From Inia geoffrensis (Eukaryota > Chordata > Mammalia > Artiodactyla > Iniidae), in assembly GCA_036417435.1 (NCBI GenBank), contig CM070904.1, forward strand, positions 17,404,835 to 17,468,834: DNA of 64,000 nt. The letters are read 5' to 3'. Of the stretch, positions 35,050 to 47,309 are shown one piece after another. The position numbers and the translations under genes are program-made. The first letter of the stretch is position 1. Every line of letters starts with the position of its first letter. The notes beneath the pieces are model-generated. The model was not told the DNA's origin and searched no databases. It saw nothing but the letters and a program-made list of their open reading frames with translations.

Positions 35050-35890
35050 AATGAGTTGAAATTTTTTAAGACCTTTTCTGAGGTATAAATTATATAACAT
35101 AAAATTGACTAATTTTAATTGTGCAGTTTGAGGAGTTTCAGTAAATTTATGTTGTTTTCTAACCATCATCCCAACACAGTTTTAAAACACTTCCATTACT
35201 ACAAAATATTACCTTGCATCAATTTTCAGTCAATCCTACAGACAGCCTCTGGAAAACACTGTTTTTTGTTTCTATAACTTTCCCTTATAAATGAATTTAA
35301 TACAAATTAAATCATACAATATGTAGGCTTTTGTGTCTGGCTTCTTTCACTTAACATAATCTTTTTTAGTCCATCCATGGTGTTGCATAATGCAATAGTT
35401 AATTTATTTTTATTAATGATTAGTATTTTGTTGTATGATGTAATGGTTTGTTTAACCATTCACCAGTTGATGAATATTTGGCTTCCAGTTTGGGGCTATT
35501 ATGAATATTACTGTATGAGCATTCTTGTACTGGTCTTTGTATGGACATTTGTTTCTGTTTTGTTAGGTAGATGCTTAGGAGTAGAAATGCTGGGCCATGT
35601 GGTAAGTAAATGTCTAACTTTTTAAGAAACTGTTACACTGTTTTCCTAAGTGGTTCCCTTGTTTTTATATTCTCACCAAAAATGTGTGAGGGTTCCAGTT
35701 TTTCCATATCTTCATCAACTCTTCACATTGTCAATCTGGTTGTTTATTACCATTCCGTTAAGTGGTAAGTGAAATTTAATGTGGATAGGAATTTGTATTT
35801 GTTTAATGACTAAGAAAGTTGAGCATATTTTATGTGCTTATTTGTTTTTCATATATCATCTTTAATGAAGTGACTTCAAAAGTTTGGTCC

Positions 35891-36091
35891 TTTTTTTTTT
35901 TTTTTGGTATGCAGGCCTCTCACTGTTATGGCCTCTCCCATTGCGGAGCACAGACTCCGGACGCACCCAGCGGCCATGGATCACGGGCCCAGCTGCTCCA
36001 CAGCATGGGGGTTCTTCCTGGACTGGGGCACAAACCCGTGTCCCCTGCATCGGTAGGCGGACTCCCAACCACTGCACCACCAGGGAAGCCC
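35891..36091 (-). mobile_element. CHR-2-like SINE nested in L1
   Basis: Flanked by the perfect 10-bp duplication 'agtttggtcc' at 35881-35890 and 36092-36101. The body has a small internal deletion ('gacgcacccagcgg' where other copies have 'gacgcgcaggctcagcgg'), a private mark of this copy. Confidence 0.95.
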
Positions 36092-37771
36092 AGTTTGGTC
36101 CATTTTTAACATTTTGGCTTCTAATCATTAATTTGTAAAAGTTCCTTAGGTATTATGAATAAAGGTATTTTTTAGATATATGACTTGCAAATATTTTCCC
36201 AGTAACTTGCTTGCCTTTTCATATTCTTTATGTATTTTAAAATGCAAATGTTTTTAATTTTATGAAGTCCAGTTTTTCATTTTTATAATTTACTGATTGT
36301 GTTTTGGGTGCCATTTCCAAAAAAAAGAAACTTAACTCTTCCCAAGATCACAAAGAGTTTCTTCTATGACATTTTCAAGAAATTTTGTAATTCTAGCTCT
36401 TACATTTAGGTCTATAATCAATTTCAAGTTAATTTTTGTGCAAAGTGAGGACATAAAATTATGCCACACCATATGTTGAAAACACTATCCTTTCCCCATT
36501 GAATTACCTTGGCAACTTTGTCGAAATTAAATTGACCATAAATGTCCAGGTTTATTTCTAGATTGTCCGTTTAATTTTTCATTGACCTATATGTCTATCC
36601 TTATGCCAATATCTCAATGTCTTGATTATGTAGCTTTATAATATTTTTTAAAATCAGTTGTGTAAGTCCTCTAAATTTGTTCTCCTATTTTCAAAACTGT
36701 TTAATTCTAGGTCCTGTGCATTTTCATGTAAATCAATTTCTACAACAAAATGCCTGCTGGGATTTTGACAAGATTTGTATTTAATTTCAAGGTAACTTGT
36801 TGATAATCATCATCTGAAACATATTGAGTCTTCTAATTCAATAACGTGGCATATATCTTCACTTATTTAGGTCTTCTTTAATTTCCTTCAATAACACTTT
36901 GCAATTTTTATTCTACAAAACATACACTTCTTAAAATGTACTCATAAATATTTCATGTTTTACAAAACTGTAGATGGGATTTTCTTTGTTTCACGTTTTA
37001 GATTGTCAGATATTGCTACTGAAAAAAAACATTTATTTTTGTATACTGACCTTGAATTCTGCAACTTTTCTGAATTAACTTATTATATCTTACTGATTGT
37101 TTTGTAGATTCTTTAGAATTTTCTACATACAATATCATGTCATCTAAAAATAAAGACCGTTTTATTTTCTGCTTTCTAATCTTTATGTATTTAATTTCTG
37201 TTTCTTGTTTTATTGCATTGGCTACAACTCCCTAACAATGTTGAGTAGAAGTGATGAATGTAGCTATCCTTACATTGTTTCCAATCATACAGTGAAATTA
37301 TTCATTCTTTCACCTTTTATACTAGGTGTAACTTTCTCATAAATGCTCATTATTAATTTGAGGATATTCCCTTCTATCCCACTTTGTTGATAGTTTTTAC
37401 CATGAATAAGTGTTAGATTTAATCAATGTATTTTCTGCATCAACTGAGAAAAATTTATATGATTGTCATTTGTTCTATTAAGACTATAATAGTTGATTTT
37501 TGGATGATAAACTAATCTTGACCACTTGGTCAAGTTGTATAATCTTTTTTATGTGTTGTGAAATTCAGTTTACCAGCTCCTTGTTAAGAATTTTGCTGTC
37601 TATGTACCTGAAGGATATTTGCCTGTAGTTTTATTTTCTTGAAATCTTGATATCTTTGTCAAGTTTTGGTGTCAGGGTAATAATTGTCTCAAAATGTAAG
37701 TTGAGAGCTGTTCCTTCTCCTTTATTTTCTGAAATAGCTTGTGAAACATTAATATGTATTCTTCTATAGAT

Positions 37772-37976
37772 TTTTTTTGGGGGGGGGATACGCAGGCCTC
37801 TCACTGTTGTGGCCTCTCCTGTTGAGAAGCACAGGCTCTGGACGCACAGGCTCAGCGGCCATGGCTCACAGGTCCAGCCACTCCGCGGCATGTGGGATCT
37901 TCCTGGACCGGTGCACGAACCTGTGCCCCCTGCATCAGCAGGCAGACTCTCAACCACTACGCCACCAGGGAAGCCC
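37772..37976 (-). mobile_element. CHR-2-like SINE nested in L1
   Basis: Flanks 'tcttctatagat' and 'tcttctgtagat' form a 12-bp target duplication with one mismatch. The reversed tail reads 'ttttttttgggggggga', so C has replaced part of the poly(A) on the SINE strand. Confidence 0.95.
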
Positions 37977-38785
37977 TCTTCTGTAGATGTTTGATAGAAT
38001 TTATCCATACGTACATAAAGGTTTTCTTTGTGGAAAGAGTATTACTTAATAATTCTATTTTTTGACTTGACTTAGATCTCCAGATTTTTTTTCTTGGAGT
38101 TACTTTTGGTAGTTTGAGTCTTTCACAAATTTATCCATTTCACTTACATTTTCACAATTGTTGGAATAATATTCTTATAGTGCTTTTTTTAATTTCTGAA
38201 GAGTTTATACTGAGTTCTCTTTTTTATTGCCAAATTTGGTAGTTTGATTTTCTCTCTTTATTTTTTAACCAGTCTAATTAAATATTTATCTTTTTTTCTT
38301 CCTTTAAAAAATTTTTTTAATTATTGATTTTCTCCATTTATCTATTTTCTTTTCCATTAATATCTACGATGACATTTATGGTTTATTGCTTTGGATTTGA
38401 TTTGTTTTCTTTTAGTTTCTTGAAGTGGAAGCTTATAATCACATTGTATATTGTTTCTTTTCTAATATGTATGTTTAAGGCAGTCCATCCCTGTCTAAGC
38501 ACTGCTTTAGCTGCATTCCATCAATTTTGTTATTTTGTTTTCATTTTCATTCATATCAATATTTTTTCTAATATTCCTCATGAGATCTCTTCTGATCTAT
38601 GAGTTTGGAAATTACAATTTAATTTTCAAACTTTTAAGGTTTTCCAAACATTCTTTTGTTGTGGATTCCTAACTGAATTCTGCTGTGGCCAGAGAACATA
38701 CTTTGTATAATTTCCATCACTTTTAAAAATATTGAAAGTTGTGTTATTCCCTAGATGGTCTATTTTGAGAGTGCCCTGTGCTATG

Positions 38786-38807
38786 AATATATATATATGT
38801 GTGTGTG

Positions 38808-38879
<72 letters not shown>
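38786..38879. repeat. (AT)n(GT)n(AT)n compound microsatellite
   Basis: AT units, then about seven GT units, then about 33 uninterrupted AT units, inside the old L1. The pure AT part is self-complementary and could extrude as a cruciform. Confidence 0.97.
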
Positions 38880-38881
<2 letters not shown>

Positions 38882-40759
38882 GAAGAGAAAGAGATAGTCA
38901 AGTATCTGACTCTGAAAATGCAGTGTTATAATCCTTGCTTTAAATGAACTTATTTTTAAGATATTAAAGAAGAATTCTATAAACATACACACACATACAT
39001 GCACACAGAGTCTTTTATATTTACCAACATAGCTATCATTGACAGTGCTCTTCAGTCCTTCCTTAAGGAAATGACTACCACTGATGTGAAAAAAATTGCA
39101 TTTTTCCTATTGCTTTCAACATTTCCTCTTTTTCTTTATCTTTCAGCAGCTTGACTATGATGCTTCCAGGTGTGGAGTTCTGTGTTTATCATACTTGGTG
39201 AGTACTGAGTTTTTTGGCCCTTCAGATTATTGTTTCCTCATCTAATTTGGGAACTTCTAAGGAATTATTTCTTCAAATAATGTTTCTTCCCCTTTCTCTT
39301 TCCTCTTTCTCACTCACACTTCCATTATGCGTTACGTTAGGGATAGCTGATGTTGTCTCACTTGTTTCAGCGTCTCTATTTTTCTTCAATTGTTCCTTAC
39401 TTTGTTCTTCAGATTTAAAAATTTTATATTTATCTTCAAATTTCTGAATATTTCTCCTGCAACTTCAGATCTGCTATTGCATCCATCTGATGAACTGTTC
39501 ATTTCAGTCACTGCACTATTCGAATATACAATTTTTATGCTCATTTAAAAACTCTAATTATATTTCTCTTTGTATAGATTTCCTATTTGTTGATTCATTG
39601 CCGTTATAGATCTCCTTTATTGTTTGAACAGAGTTTGCTTTAGTTCTTTGAAAATATTTATAATAGCTGCTTTGCATTTTTTTTTTTCCTGTTAAATTTT
39701 ACACCTGGTCCTATGTAGAGTCAGCTTTTATTGATTCAGTACCCTTTTATTGGTCACACTTTCGTGTTTCTTTGAATGTCCCATAATTTTTAGTTGAAAA
39801 CTTAACATTTTAGAGAACATATCATATCAACTCTGAAATGTTTTATATTTCTGTGAGTTGTTATTTTTGCATTTTTTAACTTAACTTCCTTAATCTTATT
39901 GTAGAATCTGTCTCCCCCATGATGAGCAGCCTGTCATTCTCTACTTATTTTCCTTATGATTATTCTTCTTCTCATAATGTTTATGCCTAGTTTTCTAGTA
40001 ATCTCCCCCGTGCCTTTATAGTTTAGTGGTTATCTAATTACTTGGACAAAGGATGTGCTCTAAATCCTTGTTCCCATAAGGTGTGTACCCTCTTCAGTTT
40101 GATTGGTGAGTGGTTTGGGAAGCACATTTAAAATTGCAGCTAGTTCTCAAGTCTCCATCATCATTTATATTTCTCAAAGCCCTCTCAGGTTTCCCTGACA
40201 AACGTGCAAACGTTTCCATCTGCCAGTGATATGTGAAGAGCTTATCTCAGACATTCTATGGCTCTCATTTCTAGGATCTCTCGATTAAATTTCTGGCTGG
40301 TTTATTGCTCACACAATCAGGATGATGACCCTGGACTAACAAAGATGGGAGCTTTTTTTTTTTTTTTTTCCCATTTGTTCCCATCTCATTTCCCACTTTA
40401 GCTGCCAAAACCATAGGTTTTCACTGACAATTCCAAACTAAATCAGCTCCCTATAGCCTCAGAGCTGTTGGTTTTCAACGTCAACTGTTAAAACAACAGT
40501 TTTTGCTAACCCTGTTGGGGTGTGAAGTAAAGAAGGAAGTAACCTAGGCAAAAAAAGGCATAGATAACTCTGTCTTCTAACTTACAGCTCTTGAGTTAAT
40601 TACAAGAGTAAATTCTTACTAACCTTTTGTCTGCTTTTGGTCCATATCCAGTACCCTGAAATTCTGTTTCTGACCATTTTTTCTAATATTATACTTATTT
40701 GGGGGGTGGGAAAGGTGGGAGAATTTGACAACATCTTCATGCTGCCATAACCAAAAGTC

Positions 40760-42359
40760 CATTGTAATTTAAGTAAGAGTATTTACTTCTAGTTTCTTAA
40801 AATAATTAATCTGAAATCCCTTTATTGGATGGGATTCATTCACTTCTTTCCATTCATAGTTGATCTGGTAAATTCAGTCAAGAGAATTATCTGAGAATTT
40901 TTGTAAAGGAGTTGGATGAAATTGGGATGAAACAAATATTTTCTTTCCTGTCTTCAAGTTATATTTTTACTCAAATATAAGACTATACATAAACAGGCCT
41001 TTAAGCATATAAATTAGTATACTACAAGCTTTTAAAATAAAAAATAAATAAATCCATAAAACTTCAGCAAATAGTATGTGGATTGATTCTCAGGCAAAAT
41101 TTCAAGATTCTTTCAGAGGCAAATAATGTAGCTGGAAAGCAGAGAATAATTTTAAGATTATTCCAACTGTTTAGGTAGGTTATAAATCATAAAACTAAAT
41201 AATGTGTTCTATTGCATTATAAGAGCCCATTAATAAGAGTCTGGGTACTAGTTTGTTTTTTTTCCTTAATTTTCATCTTTGATTATCTCTTATATAGAGA
41301 ATGCCGAAAATAGGGACCCTGAAAAATCCATGTATATGTATAATGGTGAATTTCTCTTGAGAGTTACCAGATCAGCCAAAGTGAACATAGATATTGGGCT
41401 ATTCTATTGTAGCACTGAGTAAGGAATTATTCAAATGTTTACATTCTTTTGTAAAATCACATTAACTTCACAAGTTTGGAAATAGTTACCTTACATGGGT
41501 AGTAGATTATAATACTATCATTGTGTATCTTTGGTTTACATATGTGGATTACCAAAAAAAAAAAGAAAAAAATCTTCCGAATACATTTGTGTGTGTGTGC
41601 GTATGTGCATGTTATTTAAAAATCACTGGATCCCTGTTTCTCTATCTGCACCATGGTTGAAATAAAGTGTTTTTCTTGATGTCAGTCACAGTGTGAGTAC
41701 TCAGTAAACTGTCGTTTTTAGTGATGATGGTACTAGTAGTAATAGCAGTAATGAGGTAGGGGTGGTACTGATAAAAAGGTCATGAACACTGACTCAGAAT
41801 ATAGAGTCAAAGTATGTAGTGCTTTAGCAATAACACAAATCTAAACATAAATAATTGCTAAAAGAATGGAGAGTTTCAGTTCTTAGAGAGTTGTGCTCTC
41901 TATGTGACTGCAGCCATAGGGAAATTACACTGGGGTACTGAAGAGGCTTGCACTTATTTGATATACCTGAAAATGTGACATAAGTAGAACTACCTCTATT
42001 TCAGATGACACAGGAAACAACCTCTTTGCATAGCCCTTTAGTTTTGAACATATTGGCTGAAAACTCAGAAAAGTTAAAATTTAAGATCTTCATTCTGCAA
42101 CTAAATGATTGAGCTTAGAGTCCAACATCCACAATAAAAAATCATAGAAGGTTTCCATTGCAATCTTCCTTTAAATCTCAAAATAGAAAGGTGGCTATGT
42201 ACAATGTAGAGAATATGTTCTAGGACACCACACACCACAGCCTACTGAGTAGTTTTAATGATACAGCAAAGCATTTTATTACATACTCACAAAGGACTGT
42301 GACTCTTTGCACTCAAAAACAAACCACAACCCTATGTGAAAAACAGATTCCGTTATTTA

Positions 42360-42396
<37 letters not shown>

Positions 42397-45366
42397 TCTT
42401 AAATAAGTACAATAATTACGAAAGCCCATAAAAGAGATTCATTTCAAGCAATTTTGTTAAACACATATTTATTGAATAAATGAGCTCCTCTAAGGCAGTC
42501 TCACTGTGTTAAGGACATGTCATGAATTTTTTAACTACTTAGTAATGCATTTGCTTCAGGGTTGGCTCAGTTTAATAAATCATATATAGCTGCAATAAAT
42601 TTTTCCACATATTCATACAGAAAAAAGATATTCTAGTTTCTTAAGTACTGCTTTCCTTACTATTAATAAGCAGCTTAATATAACCAAGGGAGAAAAGAAC
42701 AAGAAAAAAAATTCAAATATAATGAAAATATCCAAGGAAATGCATTCAGAGGTACCTCTAAACCGGGACTTCTAAGATCAGGTTCATAAATGAGTCTTGA
42801 AATCATATGCAATTGTTCACGTGATGAACATCTCTGTGAGGGAAGTATCCATAAATTTCATCACTTTATCAAAGTACAAAACAGTCATGAACATTTGCTC
42901 TATGTATCGCCAGATCAACTCTCGCACTAATAACCCAGCAATTTGCTGAGGTGACAAAGCTGAGATTGAACGGAGGTATGTGGACAAGAGCAAGGACCAT
43001 TGGTTAAGAAAACAAATAAACTTGTGAGGGAAATACAAACCTAACAAACACTAACACTGAAAATCATATCTCAAAGGAGGAAGACCAGTTATTTGAATAA
43101 TCAAAAAGCTCTGGCCAAAAGCACATGGCCTTCCCCGTGTGTCAGTGACCAGGAAAAATACTCTGGGACAGCACTGGTCAGGAACTAAAGAGGAAGCTGA
43201 ACTTGAGTAACACATCATCTCTCTTTCTCACCAATGATTCATGCAGTGCTTCAACTTATATTTAGTAAGAGTACTTGTATACAATGTATTGTTTTCATGA
43301 TCATGTTTGGATGCTCACTTCCAAACCCATATTTTGTAATTTATATATATTTAGCCCAATTATAATAATTTGAACTGAATGTCAGAAGAGTTGAAATTTA
43401 ACTCAAGTTGCTTATAATTATATGCCTCTGGAACAATCACAATTTATTATCAGTGATTGTGCTTGAGTTCAAATGAAATAGAAGATAATATTTACTTTTA
43501 TCTTACTTAGAGAATAAAAGTAAATGTAAAATTGCCTATGTTTCTAATTTATTTTTTCATAATGAGCTTACTGAAAAAAATTAAATTACTGTCCTTAACC
43601 TAGTCAAAATTGTTTCAAGGTTACATAACCCACCAAGGACATTCATTCACACATGACCAACTTATATTTTTATTTTACTTCTTGATTTCATAGATAGATC
43701 AGGTTCTGTTGAAATGATCCTATTGGCATTCCTAACTATGATCTAAGCAGAAGTAATCAAGTCACTGAGACAAGAGTAAACTTCATCTAAAATTATCTAA
43801 GTATTTCTGTCAAATATTCATATCATTTTTCCTTGAATAAACACATATTTTAAAACTAGAAACTATCAATCCACTTAAAATAAGATGGGATAATACTTCT
43901 ATCAATAATGTTAATTGCATATGTTTTTACTTTTTATTCAATATGATGGAGGTACTTTTCCTCAAGTAAACTGATGAGAGTTTTCTCACATTGCAAATGC
44001 ACTTTAGTGTCTAGGCAGTTTCCTAAGTTCATTTTTCCTTTAATGATAAATGAGGACAATGGCTAGATTGTGCAATGAGGAAGAAAAAAAACTAATCTGG
44101 CTCTGACTTCTATGGGTGATTGACTGCAACAGCCATAGCTAATGACTGCGGAAGCAGCAAACTCTTATTGCTTTTTAAATATTAGGACGTATGTTGGGAC
44201 AGTAAAAAGACTAACACAGTGGGAGCTGTTGACATTGCACACTATTTCTCTCTCTTTAGGTGAATGACTATACAAAAATAAAGAATAAACAATAAATAAT
44301 GATTTCCAAGAGCCCTTTATGCATATTGATGTTTTGTATATTCCAAGTTGAAGGAGCTAGAATTTCTATTTTAAGAAATCACATGGGGAACTGGCTTGAG
44401 TTACTGGATACTTGGTTCAGGTATCAACTTATTCCCAAACATTATTCCACAAGTGTTCTGAAAACAAACATTGGTAATTCATGGAGGTCAACATGAATCT
44501 TTCACCTAACATAGTTCAAATGGGTCCATGACTTTTAAGATTATCACAAAAATCCACAGATGCCTATATAACCTTGGTTAAAAAGAAACAGTTGTCTATC
44601 GGGGAGGGTCATTTTTTTGAAAGGACACACACAAGAAAAGTGAGACATGATGAGTACATCTAGATAGCCATCCATCCATGTCAATAAAATCAAGCTTGAC
44701 AATCTATGAGGTAATAGATGTACACTGAGGTACACACTGTATTCTCATGTGTAACCCTCATGCCTAGAGTGCTATCCAAAGCATTCAACAGTTAGCCCGC
44801 TCGAGAACTGTAGATGATTAGAAAGTAATACGGTGAATGAAAGTGCTGGGAATTCGCAAAGCCTATTAAGGTAACATTGAAAACAAACAGATTCAAGTAG
44901 CTGTATACTTCACTAACCAGAAATTCAATCAAATAGGATTATTTGAGAATATGATATGGACACAACACTCTACTGGACATTATTAAGATATAAAGTGAAT
45001 ATAAAGTGTCATTTCCATCCTCATCAACTAAAATCTAGACAGGGAGACAATGGAAATATATGGAACAATGAGAATCCAATGTAAAGGAATGCACAATTAA
45101 GAGGAAAATTGTGTATCAGCCACCTATGAGTTCTATCTACAGCAAAGATTTTTACCGACAAAAGAATCTGTGAAGATTCTGAGCTGAGTTGAAAAGCCAG
45201 TACTAGGTAGGATCTAGTGAAATGGAAACTAAAGGTATAGACCTTTATTGGGTAAAGAATCTCATATCAAGGATGGGCATACTTGAATTAGTAAAATAAA
45301 GCAATAGGTAGAAAATCCGAGGTATTTCTGAATTGGTAATGAGGTGTCACTGAAACCTTTGGTAGT
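40760..45366. other. No recognised gene; unique DNA with simple repeats
   Basis: The longest stretch without a clear element. It has a (TA)n run at 42362-42392, a short GT run at 41589-41612, and a very weak MIR-like piece around 41620-41720. Minus-strand frame 42817-43047 is open but has no recognisable domain. The 31-bp segment 43123-43153 recurs at 46625 (see findings). Confidence 0.45.
42362..42392. repeat. (TA)n microsatellite
   Basis: About 15 uninterrupted TA units. Confidence 0.97.
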
Positions 45367-45776
45367 TGTCATGGGCTGAATTATGTCTCCCCATAATTCA
45401 TACATTGAGGCGCTAACCTCCAGTATTTCAGAATGTGGCTATATTTGGGGATAGGGTCTTTAAAGCAGAAGTTAAAATGAGGCTGTTAGAGTAAGATTTA
45501 ACCTAGTCTGACTGCTGTTTTTACAAGAAGGGGAAATGTGGACACACAAAAATAGACCCTAGGGAGCATATGCATAGAGGGACAACCCCACAACGAGACA
45601 GGAAGTGGGAAGAGGGCAGCCGTCTATAAGCCTAGGAGAGAGGCCTCAAGGAACCAAGTCAGTTAACACTCTGATCTTAGACTTTCAGCCTCCAGACCTA
45701 TGAGAAAATAAATTTCTCTCGTTTAAGCCACCCAGTCTGTAGTATTTGATTATGGCAGCCCTAGCAAATTGATTCA
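45367..45776 (+). mobile_element. Solitary MLT1-like LTR (ERVL-MaLR family)
   Basis: Starts 'tgtcatgggctgaattatg', contains 'tctccccataattcatac', 'gggtctttaaagcagaagtt', 'gggaagagggcagccgtcta' and 'tttcagcctccagacctatg', carries an 'aataaatttctctc' polyadenylation-type site, and ends 'cacccagtctgtagtatttg ... attca'. This is the layout of mammalian MLT1/MST LTRs. It is about 410 bp long, with TG start and CA end, and no internal retroviral sequence adjoins it, so it is a solo LTR from ancient recombination. The 5-bp flanks no longer match well. Confidence 0.85.
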
Positions 45777-46039
45777 GAGGTGAAGAGTCTAGTCCATGAA
45801 GTTCTGAGAACATGAGAGCACTTTTTTCTACACAAATAGAAGGCAAGCAATTGGATCAAAGGATGAAATTATTTTTCCATGGACTAAAGAATCATTCTTG
45901 ATCTTCAACTCTCTTGAGACACTCTTATCTTTGGATAACACTGAGTTCATTATTCTTAGCAGAGAATTCTAACAGTGTTTTTATGTATGGACCCACAGTC
46001 AAGTTAAATATATTCGGTTGAGATAAGCTGGGAAGTTGA

Positions 46040-46695
46040 CTGCCCTAAAGATGGCAGGTCTGGAGGCGGGTCCCGGGTGCCAGTTGCGAGACGCGGGCGC
46101 CCTTAGAGGCCGCGACCAGAGACTGCGGCCAGGCGGGCGCAGCAGGAACCCGGGACAAGGAGGCGGGAGGGCAGGTAGCTGCTGCGGGTGGCACAGGGCT
46201 CCCAGGGCAGACCATGTTGCGGGGGCTGCTCCTGGCAACACAGGAGGGCAAGAAGGTGAGCGTGCGGAGCTTGTCTTCCCGGAGGGTGGGCTGGACCCCA
46301 GACCGAGGTAGGCGGAAGGCAGAGGGGCTGGGGCTGTGAGGTGAAGGGAACAGGGGAGGGTCCCTTGGGACCGCCCGCTGGTCTGCAGGTGAGGGGGCAG
46401 GAGGATGCCCGGAGGCCCACACGGCTGAAGGTGAGCATGGCGGGCGGGCGGTGCAGGGTCAGGCCCGGACCAGGGTCTCGAGAGGCAGTCTCCGTGGATG
46501 GAATAGGAGGCGAGCTCCTGGACGATGGGGTTAGGTGGTCCTTTGCCTGCCGGGCGCCAGGGAAGAAAGGAGCCAGGCCTCTTCCCCCCTTGGTCAGTGA
46601 CTGTCCCCCAAACCCAGGCTCTCCACATGGCCTTCCCCGTGGGTCAGTGACCAGGGGCCGCAGAAGAGCTGGCCCCGGTTATGGGCCAGAAGGTT
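46040..46695. other. CpG-island-like GC-rich segment of unknown identity
   Basis: GC content and CpG density rise sharply. I count about 15 CpG in roughly 160 bp at 46069-46230, in a window that is otherwise AT-rich and CpG-poor. Three consensus-like splice donors occur on the plus strand: 'aagaaggtgagcg' near 46250, 'tgcaggtgagg' near 46385 and 'ctgaaggtgagc' near 46428. An ATG at 46214 has A at -3 and opens 'MLRGLLLATQEGKK' up to the first donor. The open frames on both strands (up to 209 codons on the minus strand, 45999-46628) are low-complexity Pro/Ala/Gly/Arg translations, as GC-rich DNA gives by chance. It could be a promoter island of an unannotated transcript, a retroposed first exon, or retroelement leader sequence. 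I cannot decide among these. Confidence 0.6.
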
Positions 46696-46899
46696 TTCCC
46701 GACTGAGGATCTTAGAGAAAATGGGGTGTAAGGTTAATGTAGAAATATTTGGTGCTCAGTCGACTTCAATTTGGGGTATCAAGTAAAAGCAAAAAATGGT
46801 GCTTCAAGTTACAGCCCACTTCACCGTGCTGCCTGCTCCAGTAGAGTTTTGCTCCACCTAATACTGAGATAGGCTGGACCCTGCCAGAACAGTAGCATC

Positions 46900-47308
46900 T
46901 GGAGAATGCCTCCTGTTTGTTCACAAACAGGAAGCTGACTCACCACAGGAAGACCAGGAGGCTTCTGACCAGCAGGTGAAACTGAAAGATGAGACCACCA
47001 CTGTGGCTAGGGGCATCCCGGCATTGCGCATGCCCAACAAGGGCAATTTGACCGCTCTTCCATCTTCCTGGGGTGGTGGTGGTGAGCTCGGTCACCGTGT
47101 TTGAAGGGAGGCCCCTGACCCTTGCACAGGGCACCCGGGAAAGGGGAAGGGGCGGAACAGACCGCCCAGGACACACCTCTGGCACAACCCATCAGACCTG
47201 CCCAACCCTTACTCCATTTAAGGCCCCAATCTGCTCTGCTGGGAGACTAGTCAAGGGTACTTGTTTCTTGCTTTTACTCCCCTATGCTGCACCAGGAGCG
47301 CCGATAAA
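46900..47308 (+). mobile_element. LTR-like promoter segment (possible ERV-derived)
   Basis: Downstream of the CpG-rich block, the text 'tgaaagatgagaccaccact', 'gcattgcgcatgcccaacaa', a TATA-like 'ccatttaaggcccc' at about 47214, 'tctgctgggagactagtcaa' and a polyadenylation-like 'gataaaggtcc' at 47303 follow the U3-R-U5 order of a gammaretrovirus-type LTR on the plus strand. G-tracts at 47129-47152 add promoter-like character. The 3' end stops abruptly where L1 3' sequence begins. The call rests on element order rather than on a named consensus. Confidence 0.45.
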
Positions 47309-47309
47309 G

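Larger units (their letters stand above)
35050..40759 (-). mobile_element. Old, nearly full-length L1 LINE with two nested SINEs
   Basis: Reading leftward on the minus strand, the 5' end near 40759 begins with a phrase equivalent to 'ggcagcatgaagatgttgtc'. ORF1-like text lies around 39100-39800, then endonuclease and RT regions of ORF2 (about 38700-36400), the ORF2 C-terminus (about 36300-35400) and an L1M-type 3' UTR ('cttttgtgtctggcttctttc' in antisense). The RT active-site position at 37139-37150 reads FLDD where FADD is expected. The copy is more diverged than the 14.4 kb element, and two CHR SINEs and an AT/GT microsatellite interrupt it. No open frame over about 100 codons remains in the L1 sense direction except SINE read-through. 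Confidence 0.88.

Noticed and set aside
45999..46628. 209-codon minus-strand open frame across the CpG-rich block
   Set aside because: The translation is Pro/Ala/Ser/Gly-rich low-complexity text with overlapping long frames on both strands, which GC-rich DNA gives by chance. It has no domain.
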